From an uncultured Gardnerella sp. (lineage in GTDB: Bacteria > Actinomycetota > Actinomycetes > Actinomycetales > Bifidobacteriaceae), in contig CAMUFL010000001.1 in the NCBI GenBank assembly GCA_947088155.1, positions 62,001 to 126,000 of the forward strand: a DNA stretch of 64,000 nt, in the 5' to 3' direction. Both the position numbers and the translations under genes were made by a program. Position 1 is the stretch's first letter. Every line of letters starts with the position of its first letter. Below the pieces are notes generated by a model. It had not been told where the DNA came from. It searched no databases and saw nothing but the letters and a program-made list of their open reading frames with translations. This document shows, one piece after another, positions 34,367 through 43,800 of this stretch.

Positions 34367-35251
34367 ATGATTAGATTAAGCAAAGTAATTGAAGCTATAG
34401 AAACATTGTACCCATTAAGCTTTGCTGAAGAGTGGGATGAGCCTGGTCTTATTGTTGGAGACTTGAATTCCCAAATTCAGCGAATCGTATGTGTCAGTGA
34501 TCCTACGATTAGCGCAGTTGATCGAGCGTTATCAATGGGTGCCAACCTATTAGTGACTCATCATCCGCTATTTTTCAAAGCTGTGCATGGAGTTTCAAAC
34601 GAAACTGTTCGTGGCGAAATTGTACAGCGTTTAATTAGTAATAATTGTGCGCTATGGGTTGGTCACACTAATGCGGATGTCGCGTGGCGTGGAGTTGCTC
34701 ATGCTGCGGCAGAGTATTTTGGTCTTCATAATTTGCGTCCAATTGTTGTTTCTAAACAGATCGATTCTGCTGGACGTAACATTGGCTTAGGCAGAATTGG
34801 TGTTTTGGATGTGCCAATATCATTGCGTGATTTTGCGCAAAATGTTTTTAACGTTCTTCCTCATACAAAAGTTGGTGTTCAAGTTGCTGGAAATCTTGAT
34901 GCGAAAGTTAGTACAGTAGCTGTTTTGCCTGGTTCTGGGGAAAGCTTGTTAGATGAAGTTCGCAAGGAAAAAGTTGACGTATATGTTACAAGCGATTTGC
35001 GTCATCATCCTGCACTTGACGCAATTGAGCGAGCTAAATATGAATCGAAACTGCGTCTTTCTTCTGGTGAAGATTACATTCAACACACATATCCTATGAT
35101 TATTAACACTTCTCATAGTGCTATTGAATCATTGTGGTTTACTTATGCGATTAATGATATTGCTGACTGCATAGAAGAAATGTATGGAGAGCGTCCAGAA
35201 GTTGCTTGGTTAGGTGAAGCTTGCGATCCATGGAATTACGTTATTAATTGA
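34367..35251 (+). CDS. NIF3/GTP cyclohydrolase I type 2-like dinuclear metal protein
   Basis: A 294-residue member of the NIF3/YbgI family, ring-shaped proteins with a two-metal centre. Metal-ligand regions are visible: LVTHHPLFF (about 66), GHTNADVAWRG (about 103) and, near the C-terminus, NTSHSAIESLW with His and Glu. The length fits a single-domain NIF3 without the longer insert. Cellular function is unclear for the family, although some have been linked to GTP cyclohydrolase or nucleotide metabolism. The ATG follows AAAGG. It is close behind polA on the same strand. Confidence 0.85.
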   Translation: MIRLSKVIEAIETLYPLSFAEEWDEPGLIVGDLNSQIQRIVCVSDPTISAVDRALSMGANLLVTHHPLFFKAVHGVSNETVRGEIVQRLISNNCALWVGHTNADVAWRGVAHAAAEYFGLHNLRPIVVSKQIDSAGRNIGLGRIGVLDVPISLRDFAQNVFNVLPHTKVGVQVAGNLDAKVSTVAVLPGSGESLLDEVRKEKVDVYVTSDLRHHPALDAIERAKYESKLRLSSGEDYIQHTYPMIINTSHSAIESLWFTYAINDIADCIEEMYGERPEVAWLGEACDPWNYVIN

Positions 35252-35279
35252 GGCTTTCATTTAAAATTCAAGCTTTTTT
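35251..35279 (+). terminator. Weak terminator after the NIF3-like gene
   Basis: A 6-bp stem, AGGCTT (35251-35256) with AAGCTT (35270-35275), one wobble, then TTTT. It begins at the stop codon; this is a modest match. Confidence 0.4.
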
Positions 35280-35284
35280 AAATA

Positions 35285-35332
35285 ACGTCAACATGACGTG
35301 AAAACTACTCGAATATATGAGATACTTATATT
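35285..35332 (+). promoter_or_regulatory. glgX promoter with overlapping inverted repeat
   Basis: ACGTCA (35285-35290) and TGACGT (35294-35299) form a perfect inverted repeat around ACA. It abuts and partly overlaps a possible -35 GTGAAA (35298-35303). GATACT (35321-35326), a -10 box, is 17 bases on, and the glgX ATG begins 6 bases after it, so the mRNA is probably leaderless. The repeat is a likely operator. Confidence 0.5.
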
Positions 35333-37462
35333 ATGCATATACGACCAGGTTCCATGTATCCGCTTGGCGCAAACTATGATGGCGCTGGCGTGAATTTTGC
35401 GCTGTTTTCCGAAGTTGCAAAGCGCGTTGAATTATGTTTATTTGATGAGCATGATAATGAAACACGTATTGATATGACTGAGCAGAACTCATACGTGTGG
35501 CATAACTATGTTTCAGGCATACAGCCTGGTCAGCGTTATGGTTATCGTGTTCACGGACCCTATGATCCTTCTCATGGTTTATGGTGCAATCCTCATAAGT
35601 TGTTGCTTGACCCATATGCCAAGGCGATTGAAGGAAATATAGACGGTGATGAGAGTCTTTTCTCGTATTGGTTTGATAATCCAGATGATATTTCAGCAAT
35701 GAATACTTTGGATTCTGCGGATCATACGATGAAGGCTGCAGTTATTAACCCGTATTTTGATTGGGGTAATGATCAGCACCCTATGATTCCGTATCATGAT
35801 TCTGTTATTTACGAAGCTCATGTTCGTGGAATGACTAATCTTGATAAACGTGTTCCTCCAGATATTAGAGGCACTTATGCTGGACTTGCACATCCAAGCG
35901 TTATCTCTTATTTAAGGAAGCTTGGTGTTACTGCAATAGAATTGATGCCTATTCATCAGTTTGTAAACGATTCTTTCTTGCAAAATAAAGGATTAAGTAA
36001 CTACTGGGGATACAACACTATTGGTTTCTTCGCTCCTCAGAATTCTTATTCCAGCTCTGGTCAGCGCGGAGAGCAAGTTAACGAATTTAAGTCAATGGTT
36101 AAGGCATACCATGCCGCAGGCATGGAAGTGATTCTAGACGTTGTCTACAATCACACTGCTGAGGGCAATGACCGTGGTCCTACTTTGAGTTTCCGTGGTA
36201 TTGATAATCGCGCATATTATCGTCTTGTAGATAATGATCAGCGTCATTATTTTGACACTACTGGTACTGGTAATTCCTTACTTATGCGTTCTCCAAAAGC
36301 GTTGCGGTTAATCACAGATAGTTTGCGTTATTGGGTAACTGAAATGCATGTCGATGGCTTCCGTTTCGATTTAGCAGCAACTCTTGCTCGTCAGTTCCAA
36401 GAAGTAGATAAACTTTCTGCATTCTTTGACATTATTGAGCAGGATCCCATTATTTCAAGTGTGAAGCTTATTGCTGAGCCTTGGGATATTGGTGTTGGTG
36501 GATATCAAGTTGGTGGATTCCCTCCAAGTTGGTCTGAGTGGAATGGAAGATATCGCGATTGTGTTCGCGACTTTTGGCGCTCACAACCATCTACATTACC
36601 TGAATTTGCTAGCAGGCTTATGGGTAGCTCAGATTTGTATGAGCAAAATGGACGAAAGCCTGTAGCTTCCGTGAACTTTATTACAGCTCACGATGGCTTC
36701 ACTATGAACGATTTAGTTAGCTATAACGAAAAGCATAATGAAGCTAATAAAGAAGGCAATTGTGATGGTGCAAACGACAATCGTTCGTGGAATTGCGGTG
36801 TTGAAGGACCTACTAATATTCACGATGTTAACGAATTGCGTGAACGTCAAATACGCAATTTGTTCTCAACTCTTTTGATGAGCCAGGGCATTCCTATGAT
36901 ATGCGCTGGTGATGAAGTCATGCGCACGCAGAATGGTAATAACAATGCTTATTGCCAAGATAATGCTATTTCGTGGATAAGCTGGGATTATAACGAAACT
37001 CAGCGAGATATGTTCGATTTCGTTTCTAAGCTTATTCACCTGCGTTTGAAGCACCCTGTGTTGCATCGTCGTCGTTTCTTTACAGGTCGTTCTGCTGGAG
37101 ATGATGTAAGCGATATTCCACAAGTTGAATGGCTTGACCATAACGGTACTGTTATGGATATGGAGGACTGGTCAAATACTCATGCTTTATCTGTGATGAT
37201 TTATTTGAATGGTTCGGATATTCCAGAAACTGACTGGTATGGAACGAGAATGGTTGATAATGACTTTATTCTTATTTTTAATGCGCATTATGAACCTATT
37301 ACTTTTACTTTGCCAGATAAACGTTATGGTGAAAAGTGGAAGTTGATTGTGGACACATATAATCCAAAGGGTCCGGAATTGTTATATGAAGCAGGATTTA
37401 ATATTGTCGCACAATCTCGTAGTTTCTTGCTTCTTATGAGCGAGCATAAGCCAGAATGTTGA
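35333..37462 (+). CDS. glgX: Glycogen debranching enzyme GlgX
   Basis: GlgX removes alpha-1,6 branches of limit dextrin made by glycogen phosphorylase. The 709 residues open with RPGSMYPLGANYDGAGVNFALFSEVA (CBM48 module) and include the GH13 barrel: SNYWGYNTIGFFAPQ, DVVYNHTAEG (region I), GFRFDLAATL with the nucleophile (II), IAEPWD (III) and ITAHDGFT (IV). GlgX-type segments such as WNGRYRDCVRDFWR and GDEVMRTQNGNNNAYCQDN are present. The length is normal for GlgX. No ribosome-binding site is seen before the ATG; a promoter placed directly before it suggests leaderless translation. It works with glgB at the other end of the window. Confidence 0.95.
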   Translation: MHIRPGSMYPLGANYDGAGVNFALFSEVAKRVELCLFDEHDNETRIDMTEQNSYVWHNYVSGIQPGQRYGYRVHGPYDPSHGLWCNPHKLLLDPYAKAIEGNIDGDESLFSYWFDNPDDISAMNTLDSADHTMKAAVINPYFDWGNDQHPMIPYHDSVIYEAHVRGMTNLDKRVPPDIRGTYAGLAHPSVISYLRKLGVTAIELMPIHQFVNDSFLQNKGLSNYWGYNTIGFFAPQNSYSSSGQRGEQVNEFKSMVKAYHAAGMEVILDVVYNHTAEGNDRGPTLSFRGIDNRAYYRLVDNDQRHYFDTTGTGNSLLMRSPKALRLITDSLRYWVTEMHVDGFRFDLAATLARQFQEVDKLSAFFDIIEQDPIISSVKLIAEPWDIGVGGYQVGGFPPSWSEWNGRYRDCVRDFWRSQPSTLPEFASRLMGSSDLYEQNGRKPVASVNFITAHDGFTMNDLVSYNEKHNEANKEGNCDGANDNRSWNCGVEGPTNIHDVNELRERQIRNLFSTLLMSQGIPMICAGDEVMRTQNGNNNAYCQDNAISWISWDYNETQRDMFDFVSKLIHLRLKHPVLHRRRFFTGRSAGDDVSDIPQVEWLDHNGTVMDMEDWSNTHALSVMIYLNGSDIPETDWYGTRMVDNDFILIFNAHYEPITFTLPDKRYGEKWKLIVDTYNPKGPELLYEAGFNIVAQSRSFLLLMSEHKPEC

Positions 37463-37506
37463 GTATTATGCTTTATTCGTAAAGAAGTTCGTGACTTGTA
37501 AAAACT

Positions 37507-37544
37507 AAAAGCAGCGCAGAAATTTAAGTTTCTACGCTGCTTTT
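37507..37544. terminator. Bidirectional terminator between glgX and the membrane protein gene
   Basis: AAAAGCAGCG (37507-37516) pairs with CGCTGCTTTT (37535-37544), with AGAAA/TTTCT inside after one mismatch. The A and T runs on both sides suit both strands. Confidence 0.85.
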
Positions 37545-37568
37545 GTTAGTTTAATTTATCTTTTGTTC

Positions 37569-38672
37569 TTATTCTATTTGTGCTTTTGAGCTTCTATTTA
37601 ATATTAAAGCTTGATTTATTTTTGATTGAAGACGATCGCTTTGCATAGCCGCAACTTGTCGTGAAAATACAATAATCCATCCAAGAAATAGCAGACATGA
37701 TAATGCTTCAACATTTGTAAGAGTATTATTTCCATGTACCCACTGATTTCCTGCCCACGCAGTAAGAATAACCGCTAAATCGGAAGCAATATAGAATGTG
37801 CGAGAAAGCCTAGGAGCAAGCCATGGAAGGCAAACAAGCATTGTGCAAATTAATCCTGTCACTCCTCGAGCACATAAATCATGTAAGAAAGGATGTGGCG
37901 TGTATCTAAAAGTTCCTATTCCAATAAACGATATTCCTCCAAGAATCAGCAAAGCTGCCATAACAGTTGTGCGCATCTTGAAGTGTTTAATCAGTTTTTG
38001 GTTATTGTGTTGTAGCATTTCGTGCTGTGTTGCAACGAATTCAGTAATAGCAAAGTAGCTCGTTATGATAATGCAAATTCCTGACAAAACAAGTGTTGCA
38101 TTAAACATACTAGCTGCAAATGTTGTGCGGTCTCCAAGTTGAGAGAAATTATTGTTATACCAGTACGGATCATCTGTCGTAAGACCTGCAGTTGCAGCTC
38201 CAGAAATAACGAATAATGGCAGGAGGGAAGCCACAGTTTTAGCTTCAAGAAGTTCAGCTTGAATAAGAGTTGCGTATCCAACTATTCCAGATAAAGCTGA
38301 GCATAATACTGGTAAATAGCTGTTCATTGCCGCTCTGCCAATAATGCTATTAATAATAGATAGCAAAGCAAAAGACATAAGAAACATCGTTGCGCCGTAA
38401 ATCGTAGAAAGCGCTGTTATTTCAAACGCGTGCTTAGCTACTCGAATTAAGTGATGGCTGATAACTTTTTTATTTGTACGCAAGTATCCAACAATAAAAG
38501 CGCCTACGCTGCACAAAGACACAATAGTTGAAGCTGTAAGGAATAATCGCTGGCTAATTTGCCAAAATGCTGGCATTGTTGCCATATACATTCTCATAAT
38601 AATCATTCCACAAGCTGCACAAACTATGAATGATATTAACCCCATTGCCTCTGTTCGCTGGAAGCGTCCCAT
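37569..38672 (-). CDS. Polytopic membrane protein of unknown function (possibly DUF998-like)
   Basis: A 367-residue integral membrane protein with about ten hydrophobic helices and short loops. The segment ending ISGAATAGLTTDDPYWYNNNFSQLG and the later FMNATLVLSGI-like part recall DUF998-type proteins (Ser, Gly and Asn residues between helices), but I do not recognise the family with confidence. No catalytic motif or transporter signature is seen. The start at 38672 (MGRFQRTE) gives a polar beginning before the first helix. It converges on glgX across the shared terminator. Function unknown. Confidence 0.75.
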   Translation of the reverse strand: MGRFQRTEAMGLISFIVCAACGMIIMRMYMATMPAFWQISQRLFLTASTIVSLCSVGAFIVGYLRTNKKVISHHLIRVAKHAFEITALSTIYGATMFLMSFALLSIINSIIGRAAMNSYLPVLCSALSGIVGYATLIQAELLEAKTVASLLPLFVISGAATAGLTTDDPYWYNNNFSQLGDRTTFAASMFNATLVLSGICIIITSYFAITEFVATQHEMLQHNNQKLIKHFKMRTTVMAALLILGGISFIGIGTFRYTPHPFLHDLCARGVTGLICTMLVCLPWLAPRLSRTFYIASDLAVILTAWAGNQWVHGNNTLTNVEALSCLLFLGWIIVFSRQVAAMQSDRLQSKINQALILNRSSKAQIE

Positions 38673-38856
38673 ACTTAGCCCCTTTTTCTTTAAACTAATT
38701 CTATTGTATCGTTTGGTGGCTAGTAATGAGTTTTGTTAGTCGAATTTTGTAATGAAGAAAAAATTTTCATAATACGTGTGTCGTAATTTGCATTTGTCTG
38801 CAAAGTGCGCTATTGTAATTGATTGTGCTTGGAACTGGTAATCAGTTCAAAAGCCT

Positions 38857-38930
38857 CGGGGTGTAGCGCAGTTTGGTAGCGCGCCTGCTTTGGGAGCAGG
38901 ATGTCGCAGGTTCGAATCCTGTCACCCCGA
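38857..38930 (+). tRNA. tRNA-Pro (anticodon TGG)
   Basis: A 74-base cloverleaf: acceptor CGGGGTG with CACCCCG, D arm GCGC/GCGC with TTTGGTA, anticodon stem CTGCT/AGCAG with loop TTGGGAG-like and anticodon TGG (codons CCN), T arm GCAGG/CCTGT with TTCGAAT, discriminator A. CCA is not encoded; TTTTT follows. Confidence 0.95.
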
Positions 38931-38987
38931 CTTTTTATATCTAATGAAATATGCGTATTTTTGCTTTTTATTCTTATTTAACAGTAC

Positions 38988-40373
38988 ATGTCAATCGATA
39001 GTATTCATAGTATGAGTGGTATTAACGATATTGCAGATTGCACTACTTTTTGGAAAGCGCCGTATGCTAATCATCAATTAAAAGCTTATATTGAGGTTCC
39101 TGGAAGTAAATCTTTGTCGAATCGTTATTTAATTTTGGCAGCTTTGGGCACAAAACCAGTAGTTTTACAAGGATTATTGCGCTCGCGCGACACGGAGCTT
39201 ATGATTAGCGCTTTATCTACATTTGGCGTTAGATGTGAGTCATTAAATGAAGATGGAACTAAGCTTCGTGTAATTCCTCCAGAAGACGGAGTTTTTAGGA
39301 TTCCAGATAATGCTGAAGTGTATTGTGGTTTAGCTGGAACTGTAATGCGTTTCGTTGCAGCTTTAGCTTTATTTGCAAATAAAGCTGTGCGATTTGATGG
39401 CGATAAGCAAGCTTATGCGCGTCCTATGAAGCCAGTTCTTGACGGTTTAGAGCAGCTTGGTGCTCGCGTAGAGTATCAAGGAGAAGAGGGTTTCTTACCT
39501 CTTACTATTACGCCACCTTCAGTCGAATTTAAAATAAATAATTTTTCTGAAAAAATCGTGCAAATTGATTCTTCTTCATCATCACAATTTATTTCTGCGA
39601 TGCTTCTAATTGGTTCACGTATACCTGGAGGCTTAAGTCTTAAACATATTGGTGACACATTGCCAAGTATGCCGCATATTCGCATGACTATGGACGATAT
39701 TTGCAAAGCGGGTGGGGTTGTAAATATGACTAGCAACGCAATGTGGCATGTTAAAGAGAGCAAAATAGCTTTATCTGATACTGTTACTATAGAGCCTGAT
39801 CTTTCTAATGCTGCGCCATTTTTAGGAGCATCATTGATTGCTGGAGGAAGTGTCAGTATACCTAATTGGCCGTTTTCTTCAACTCAACCTGGAGGATTGC
39901 TTCCTGGAATATTAGAGAAAATGTGCGCAAAAGTTAGTTTTGAAAAAACAAGCGATGATGCTGGAATAATGCATGTGGAAAGCGATGGTTCGATTAAAGC
40001 AATTCCGTATCTTGATTTGAGTGCAGCAGGAGAGATTGCTCCTAGTATTGCAGCTATTCTTGCTTTTGCGGACGGTCCGAGTGAACTTCATGGTATCGCG
40101 CATTTGAGAGGGCATGAAACGAATCGTTTGCAAGCTTTAGTTAATGAATTGAATCGAGTTGGGATTGGTGCTAAAGAGCTCGAAGATGGCATTCGTATTG
40201 AGCCAAGTAATCATATGCATGGGGAAGTAATGGAAACTTATGCGGATCACAGAATGGCAACTTTTGCTGCAATGCTTGGATTACGCATAGAAAATATAAG
40301 AATCAAAAATATTTCTACTACTCGCAAAACGATTCCTGATTTTCCAGGAATGTGGCATAGAATGCTTGAATAA
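38988..40373 (+). CDS. aroA: 3-phosphoshikimate 1-carboxyvinyltransferase (EPSP synthase)
   Basis: AroA joins shikimate-3-phosphate and phosphoenolpyruvate in the shikimate pathway. The 461 residues show EVPGSKSLSNRYLILAALG, with the catalytic Lys, CGLAGTVMRFVAAL (a variant of GNAGTAMR), ARPMKPVLDGLEQLGARVEY, and DHRMATFAAMLGL near the end. The N-terminal first 24 residues before KAPYANHQLK are polar and may not all be translated. The ATG at 38988 has no clear ribosome-binding site; ATG 39012 is a later option. It follows tRNA-Pro by 57 bases. Confidence 0.95.
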   Translation: MSIDSIHSMSGINDIADCTTFWKAPYANHQLKAYIEVPGSKSLSNRYLILAALGTKPVVLQGLLRSRDTELMISALSTFGVRCESLNEDGTKLRVIPPEDGVFRIPDNAEVYCGLAGTVMRFVAALALFANKAVRFDGDKQAYARPMKPVLDGLEQLGARVEYQGEEGFLPLTITPPSVEFKINNFSEKIVQIDSSSSSQFISAMLLIGSRIPGGLSLKHIGDTLPSMPHIRMTMDDICKAGGVVNMTSNAMWHVKESKIALSDTVTIEPDLSNAAPFLGASLIAGGSVSIPNWPFSSTQPGGLLPGILEKMCAKVSFEKTSDDAGIMHVESDGSIKAIPYLDLSAAGEIAPSIAAILAFADGPSELHGIAHLRGHETNRLQALVNELNRVGIGAKELEDGIRIEPSNHMHGEVMETYADHRMATFAAMLGLRIENIRIKNISTTRKTIPDFPGMWHRMLE

Positions 40374-40375
40374 TA

Positions 40376-40408
40376 AATAATCCCGAGCCTTTTTGACCCG
40401 GGATTATT
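40376..40408. terminator. Bidirectional terminator between aroA and ackA
   Basis: AATAATCCCG (40376-40385) pairs with CGGGATTATT (40399-40408), 10 bp perfect, with a 13-base loop and A/T-rich flanks. The two genes converge here. Confidence 0.85.
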
Positions 40409-40450
40409 CATATTTATTTATTTTGTTCTACGCCGTTAAGCGCAAACAAT

Positions 40451-41680
40451 TTAGTGCTCAAACTTGTTGCCGTAGCTATCTTCACCAGCTTCAGCAATGG
40501 TTGCAGCCTTGCGCGCAATAGCCAACTCTTCGTTCGTTGGAATCACAGCAATAATCACAGAGCTGTCTGGAGTGGAAATAACGCGTGGCTCCTTAGAACG
40601 AACCAAATTCTTTTCCTTATCGAGCTTAACGCCGAATGGCTCAAGCTTTTCGCATACGCGAGCGCGCACAATTTCGTCGTTTTCGCCGACACCAGCTGTG
40701 AAGGTAATGACATCAACGCCGCCCATTTGAGCAGTATAGTTGCCAATATAACCAACAATGCGGTGCACGTATACGCCGAGAGCGAGCTTAGCGTTTTCAT
40801 CGCCTTCTGCGATGAGCTTGTGAATATCACGCAAATCGCCATGACCAGTCATACCCATCATGCCTGAACGCTTGTTGAAGAGAGTGTCAAGTTCGTCCAC
40901 GTTCATGTGAGCGTTGCGAATAAGGTGGAATACTACAGCTGGGTCAATATCGCCAGTGCGACCGCCCATCATCAAGCCTTCGAGTGGGGTTAAGCCCATA
41001 GAAGTTTCGACTGGTTTTCCAGAAATCTGAGCAGAAGCAGAAGCACCGTTACCAATGTGCAAAACAATCTGCTTCAAACCTTCTGCAGGCTTACCGACAA
41101 CGCTTGGAACAACAGAGCCAATGTATTCGTGAGAAGTGCCGTGAGCACCATAACGACGAATATGATAGCGATCTGCGATTTCCTTGTTCAAAGCATAAGT
41201 TGCTGCAACCTGTGGCAAATCATGGAAGAATGAAGAATCGAATACCATAATTTGTGGAACATCTGGCAAAAGTTCAGTCATGACTTCAGCGCCAACAGCT
41301 TCTGGACCGTTGTGAAGTGGAGCCAAAACTGCCAAATCCTTAACCTTATTGATTGTCTTTTCATTGACTAATGCAGGCTTAGGGAATGTTAAGCCACCCT
41401 GAACAACGCGGTGACCGACAGCAACAATGCCAGATTCTGAAAGCTTTGGACCATATTCTTCGAAGAATCCAAGTACGCGTTTCAAGCCCTGCTCGTGATC
41501 GTGAACTGGCTCATCGAACTCATGCTTTTCGCCATTGAATACGTGCTTGTAGTGGCCGTCAACTGGCTCGCCAATCTTCTCAACGATGCCGGAAGCGATG
41601 CCTTCACCGCTTTCCAAGTCAACGAGTTGATACTTAATCGAACTGGAACCAGAATTGATAACAAGAACGGTTTTTGCCAT
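40451..41680 (-). CDS. ackA: Acetate kinase
   Basis: AckA makes ATP and acetate from acetyl phosphate, a main energy step of the bifid shunt. The 409 residues start MAKTVLVINSGSSSIKYQL, the ASKHA phosphate-binding opening, and hold FDSSFFHDLP, GAHGTSHEYI, LHIGNGASASAQI, SMGLTPLEGLMMGGRTGDIDP and FTAGVGEN. The start at 41680 has GGAGGATG upstream; five extra codons upstream are possible but less likely. Codon use is strongly biased, as for a highly expressed gene. pta follows upstream after about 150 bases on the same strand. Confidence 0.97.
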   Translation of the reverse strand: MAKTVLVINSGSSSIKYQLVDLESGEGIASGIVEKIGEPVDGHYKHVFNGEKHEFDEPVHDHEQGLKRVLGFFEEYGPKLSESGIVAVGHRVVQGGLTFPKPALVNEKTINKVKDLAVLAPLHNGPEAVGAEVMTELLPDVPQIMVFDSSFFHDLPQVAATYALNKEIADRYHIRRYGAHGTSHEYIGSVVPSVVGKPAEGLKQIVLHIGNGASASAQISGKPVETSMGLTPLEGLMMGGRTGDIDPAVVFHLIRNAHMNVDELDTLFNKRSGMMGMTGHGDLRDIHKLIAEGDENAKLALGVYVHRIVGYIGNYTAQMGGVDVITFTAGVGENDEIVRARVCEKLEPFGVKLDKEKNLVRSKEPRVISTPDSSVIIAVIPTNEELAIARKAATIAEAGEDSYGNKFEH

Positions 41681-41830
41681 GTGGGCATCCTCCATAAGTA
41701 TTGATAAGGCTTATAAATTGCCACGCTCTAGTTTAGCGTTAAGTTCCTACAAACTTAAAGATATTGAGTGCAATGCAATACCTCAAGGTTACGTACGCAC
41801 TGTGATGCTGTTTTAGGAGCTTTATTATGT

Positions 41831-43537
41831 TTATTCTGATTGTGCTTCTAACGCGGTTAAAGCAACGGTATTAATAATATCTTGTACTAAAGCTCCTCTA
41901 GACAAATCATTTACAGGCTTATTTAATCCTTGCAAAATTGGACCAACAGCCAGTGCTCCGCTAGAGCGTTGCACGGCTTTATAAGCGATATTTCCTGCGC
42001 ATAAATCAGGGAATACAAATACATTCACATGACCAGCAATACTATTATTTTTTGCTTTTGCTGCAGCAACTGTAGGAGACCATGCTGCATCAAACTGTAT
42101 AGATCCAACAATTGCTAAATCAGGTGCTTTTTCTTTCGCAATGCGTGTTGCTTCCTCTACAGTATCAACATCTGGCCCTTTTCCTGAACCAAGCGTTGAA
42201 TAGGATAGCATTCCAACTTTAGGGTTGAGTCCGAAAGTCTCAGCAGTGTGTGCAGACTGAATAGCAATATCAGCAAGCTGTTCTGCACTAGGATTTGGGT
42301 TGATTGCACAATCTGCAAATACAGATACGTGATCTTTGAAGCACATAAGGAATGCTCCAGAAACCAGCTTAGAACCAGGCTTAGTTTTGATAACTTGAAG
42401 AGCAGGACGTACAGTGTTAGCGGTTGAATTAACTGAACCAGAAACAAGACCGTCTGCTTGACCTAGTACTACTAGCATGGTGCCGAAGTAGCTTGCATCT
42501 GTTAATTGTTCACGCGCTTGCTTTTCTGTCATTCCTTTCTTTGCTCTTAATTCGCAAAGTTTTGTAATCATATGGCTTAGCATTGCTTCATCGTGCATAG
42601 ATTGGAAACTAGCTTTGCAAAGAGAATTGAGATTTAGTTCTTCTGCTCGAGCAAGAATAGATTCGCGTTCTCCAATGATAATTAGATTTACAATATCACG
42701 TTCTAGCAAATAGTTTGCTGCTTTAAGAATACGATCTTCTTCTCCTTCCGGAAGAACTATAGTTTTCTTATTTTCTTTTGCTTTCCCTAATAAACTGTAT
42801 TGGAAAGCATAAGGTGTAGTTGGAACTTTAAATGGTTGGTGGAGAGCATTAAGAACATCATTTTCTCGAACGCAATTTACGAATGTTTCTAATGAAGAAT
42901 TTTTAGTTTCTTCATCTATTGGTGGCAAAACCCATAATGGAGTTTGGCTTACTCGGGATGCTTCGTCGTTTGAGTTTGCATAATTCCTAGAGCTATAGTC
43001 ACGCATTAACTCAGCTCCAAGTTCTGGATCGCAGTTTGTAACAAATACTCCTAAAACTTGTGTGCATGATTTAAGAACGCAAGCATTTGCAGAATCTATA
43101 GTTTGTAAAATTTGTTGTGAGTTTCTGCCTTGAGCTGAAACTGTGAGAAAAACAGGTGATGCCAAGTCAGCTGCAACAGTTGCGTCGAAAGAAAACAGTT
43201 CTGGATCATATGCTGGGTTTGCGTCACTAGAAACAATAATAGAAGCTTGAGCAGAGGTGGATTGCAACAATCCGTTATAGCGCGCAACGATATCTCCTCG
43301 CACTGTGTCTTTATTTGTTCTAACTATTTCTGGAGTTGTTGCAATAACTTGCTCTAATTTCGCTGAAGTATTTGTGATACCCAAAAGTTGTTTAGTAAAA
43401 GTGTCATTTGGTTGAGCGCATGGACGAAAAACAGTAGTGCTGTAGTTATTAGACAGAATATGTGTTATTCCGAATGCAACAGCATTTCTGCCGTACATAT
43501 CTTCGTTGCCGATAATTGTTACATTAATATGCGACAC
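41831..43537 (-). CDS. pta: Phosphate acetyltransferase
   Basis: Pta interconverts acetyl-CoA and acetyl phosphate. The 568 residues have an N-terminal regulatory region (about 1-240) with a P-loop-like start, and the phosphotransacetylase domain after about 245 (KTIVLPEGEEDRILKAANYL, DGLVSGSVNSTANTVRPALQVI, VGMLSYSTLGSGKGPDV, GHVNVFVFPDLCAGNIAYK). This is the long form of the enzyme. It starts at a GTG (43537) with AAGGAGA before it. It shares the strand and pathway with ackA and xfp, so acetate formation is grouped here. Confidence 0.95.
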   Translation of the reverse strand: MSHINVTIIGNEDMYGRNAVAFGITHILSNNYSTTVFRPCAQPNDTFTKQLLGITNTSAKLEQVIATTPEIVRTNKDTVRGDIVARYNGLLQSTSAQASIIVSSDANPAYDPELFSFDATVAADLASPVFLTVSAQGRNSQQILQTIDSANACVLKSCTQVLGVFVTNCDPELGAELMRDYSSRNYANSNDEASRVSQTPLWVLPPIDEETKNSSLETFVNCVRENDVLNALHQPFKVPTTPYAFQYSLLGKAKENKKTIVLPEGEEDRILKAANYLLERDIVNLIIIGERESILARAEELNLNSLCKASFQSMHDEAMLSHMITKLCELRAKKGMTEKQAREQLTDASYFGTMLVVLGQADGLVSGSVNSTANTVRPALQVIKTKPGSKLVSGAFLMCFKDHVSVFADCAINPNPSAEQLADIAIQSAHTAETFGLNPKVGMLSYSTLGSGKGPDVDTVEEATRIAKEKAPDLAIVGSIQFDAAWSPTVAAAKAKNNSIAGHVNVFVFPDLCAGNIAYKAVQRSSGALAVGPILQGLNKPVNDLSRGALVQDIINTVALTALEAQSE

Positions 43538-43725
43538 GATGCGTTCTCCTTTGATACTTCGTGTTACTGCTAGGTTTATATTGTTAATGTAAGTTTTGCA
43601 TTTTGCAATATAAACAAACTTTTTCTATTGTACGGCTTATCTATGTTGTACACGCACAAAATAGTAATTATAAATGTAATTTATTTTGCATATAACTAGT
43701 TTTATTGCATTGTTTGTTTTAATAC

Positions 43726-43759
43726 ACAAAACGGGAGCCAATCTTTCGATTGACTCCCG
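43726..43759 (-). terminator. Terminator after xfp
   Basis: On the minus strand CGGGAGTCAATC (43748-43759) pairs with GATTGGCTCCCG (43732-43743) with one wobble and a 4-base loop, followed by TTTTGTG. Confidence 0.85.
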
Positions 43760-43800
43760 AAATGTTTTAGCTAACCAATTTTAGCTTTATCAGCTTAAAA

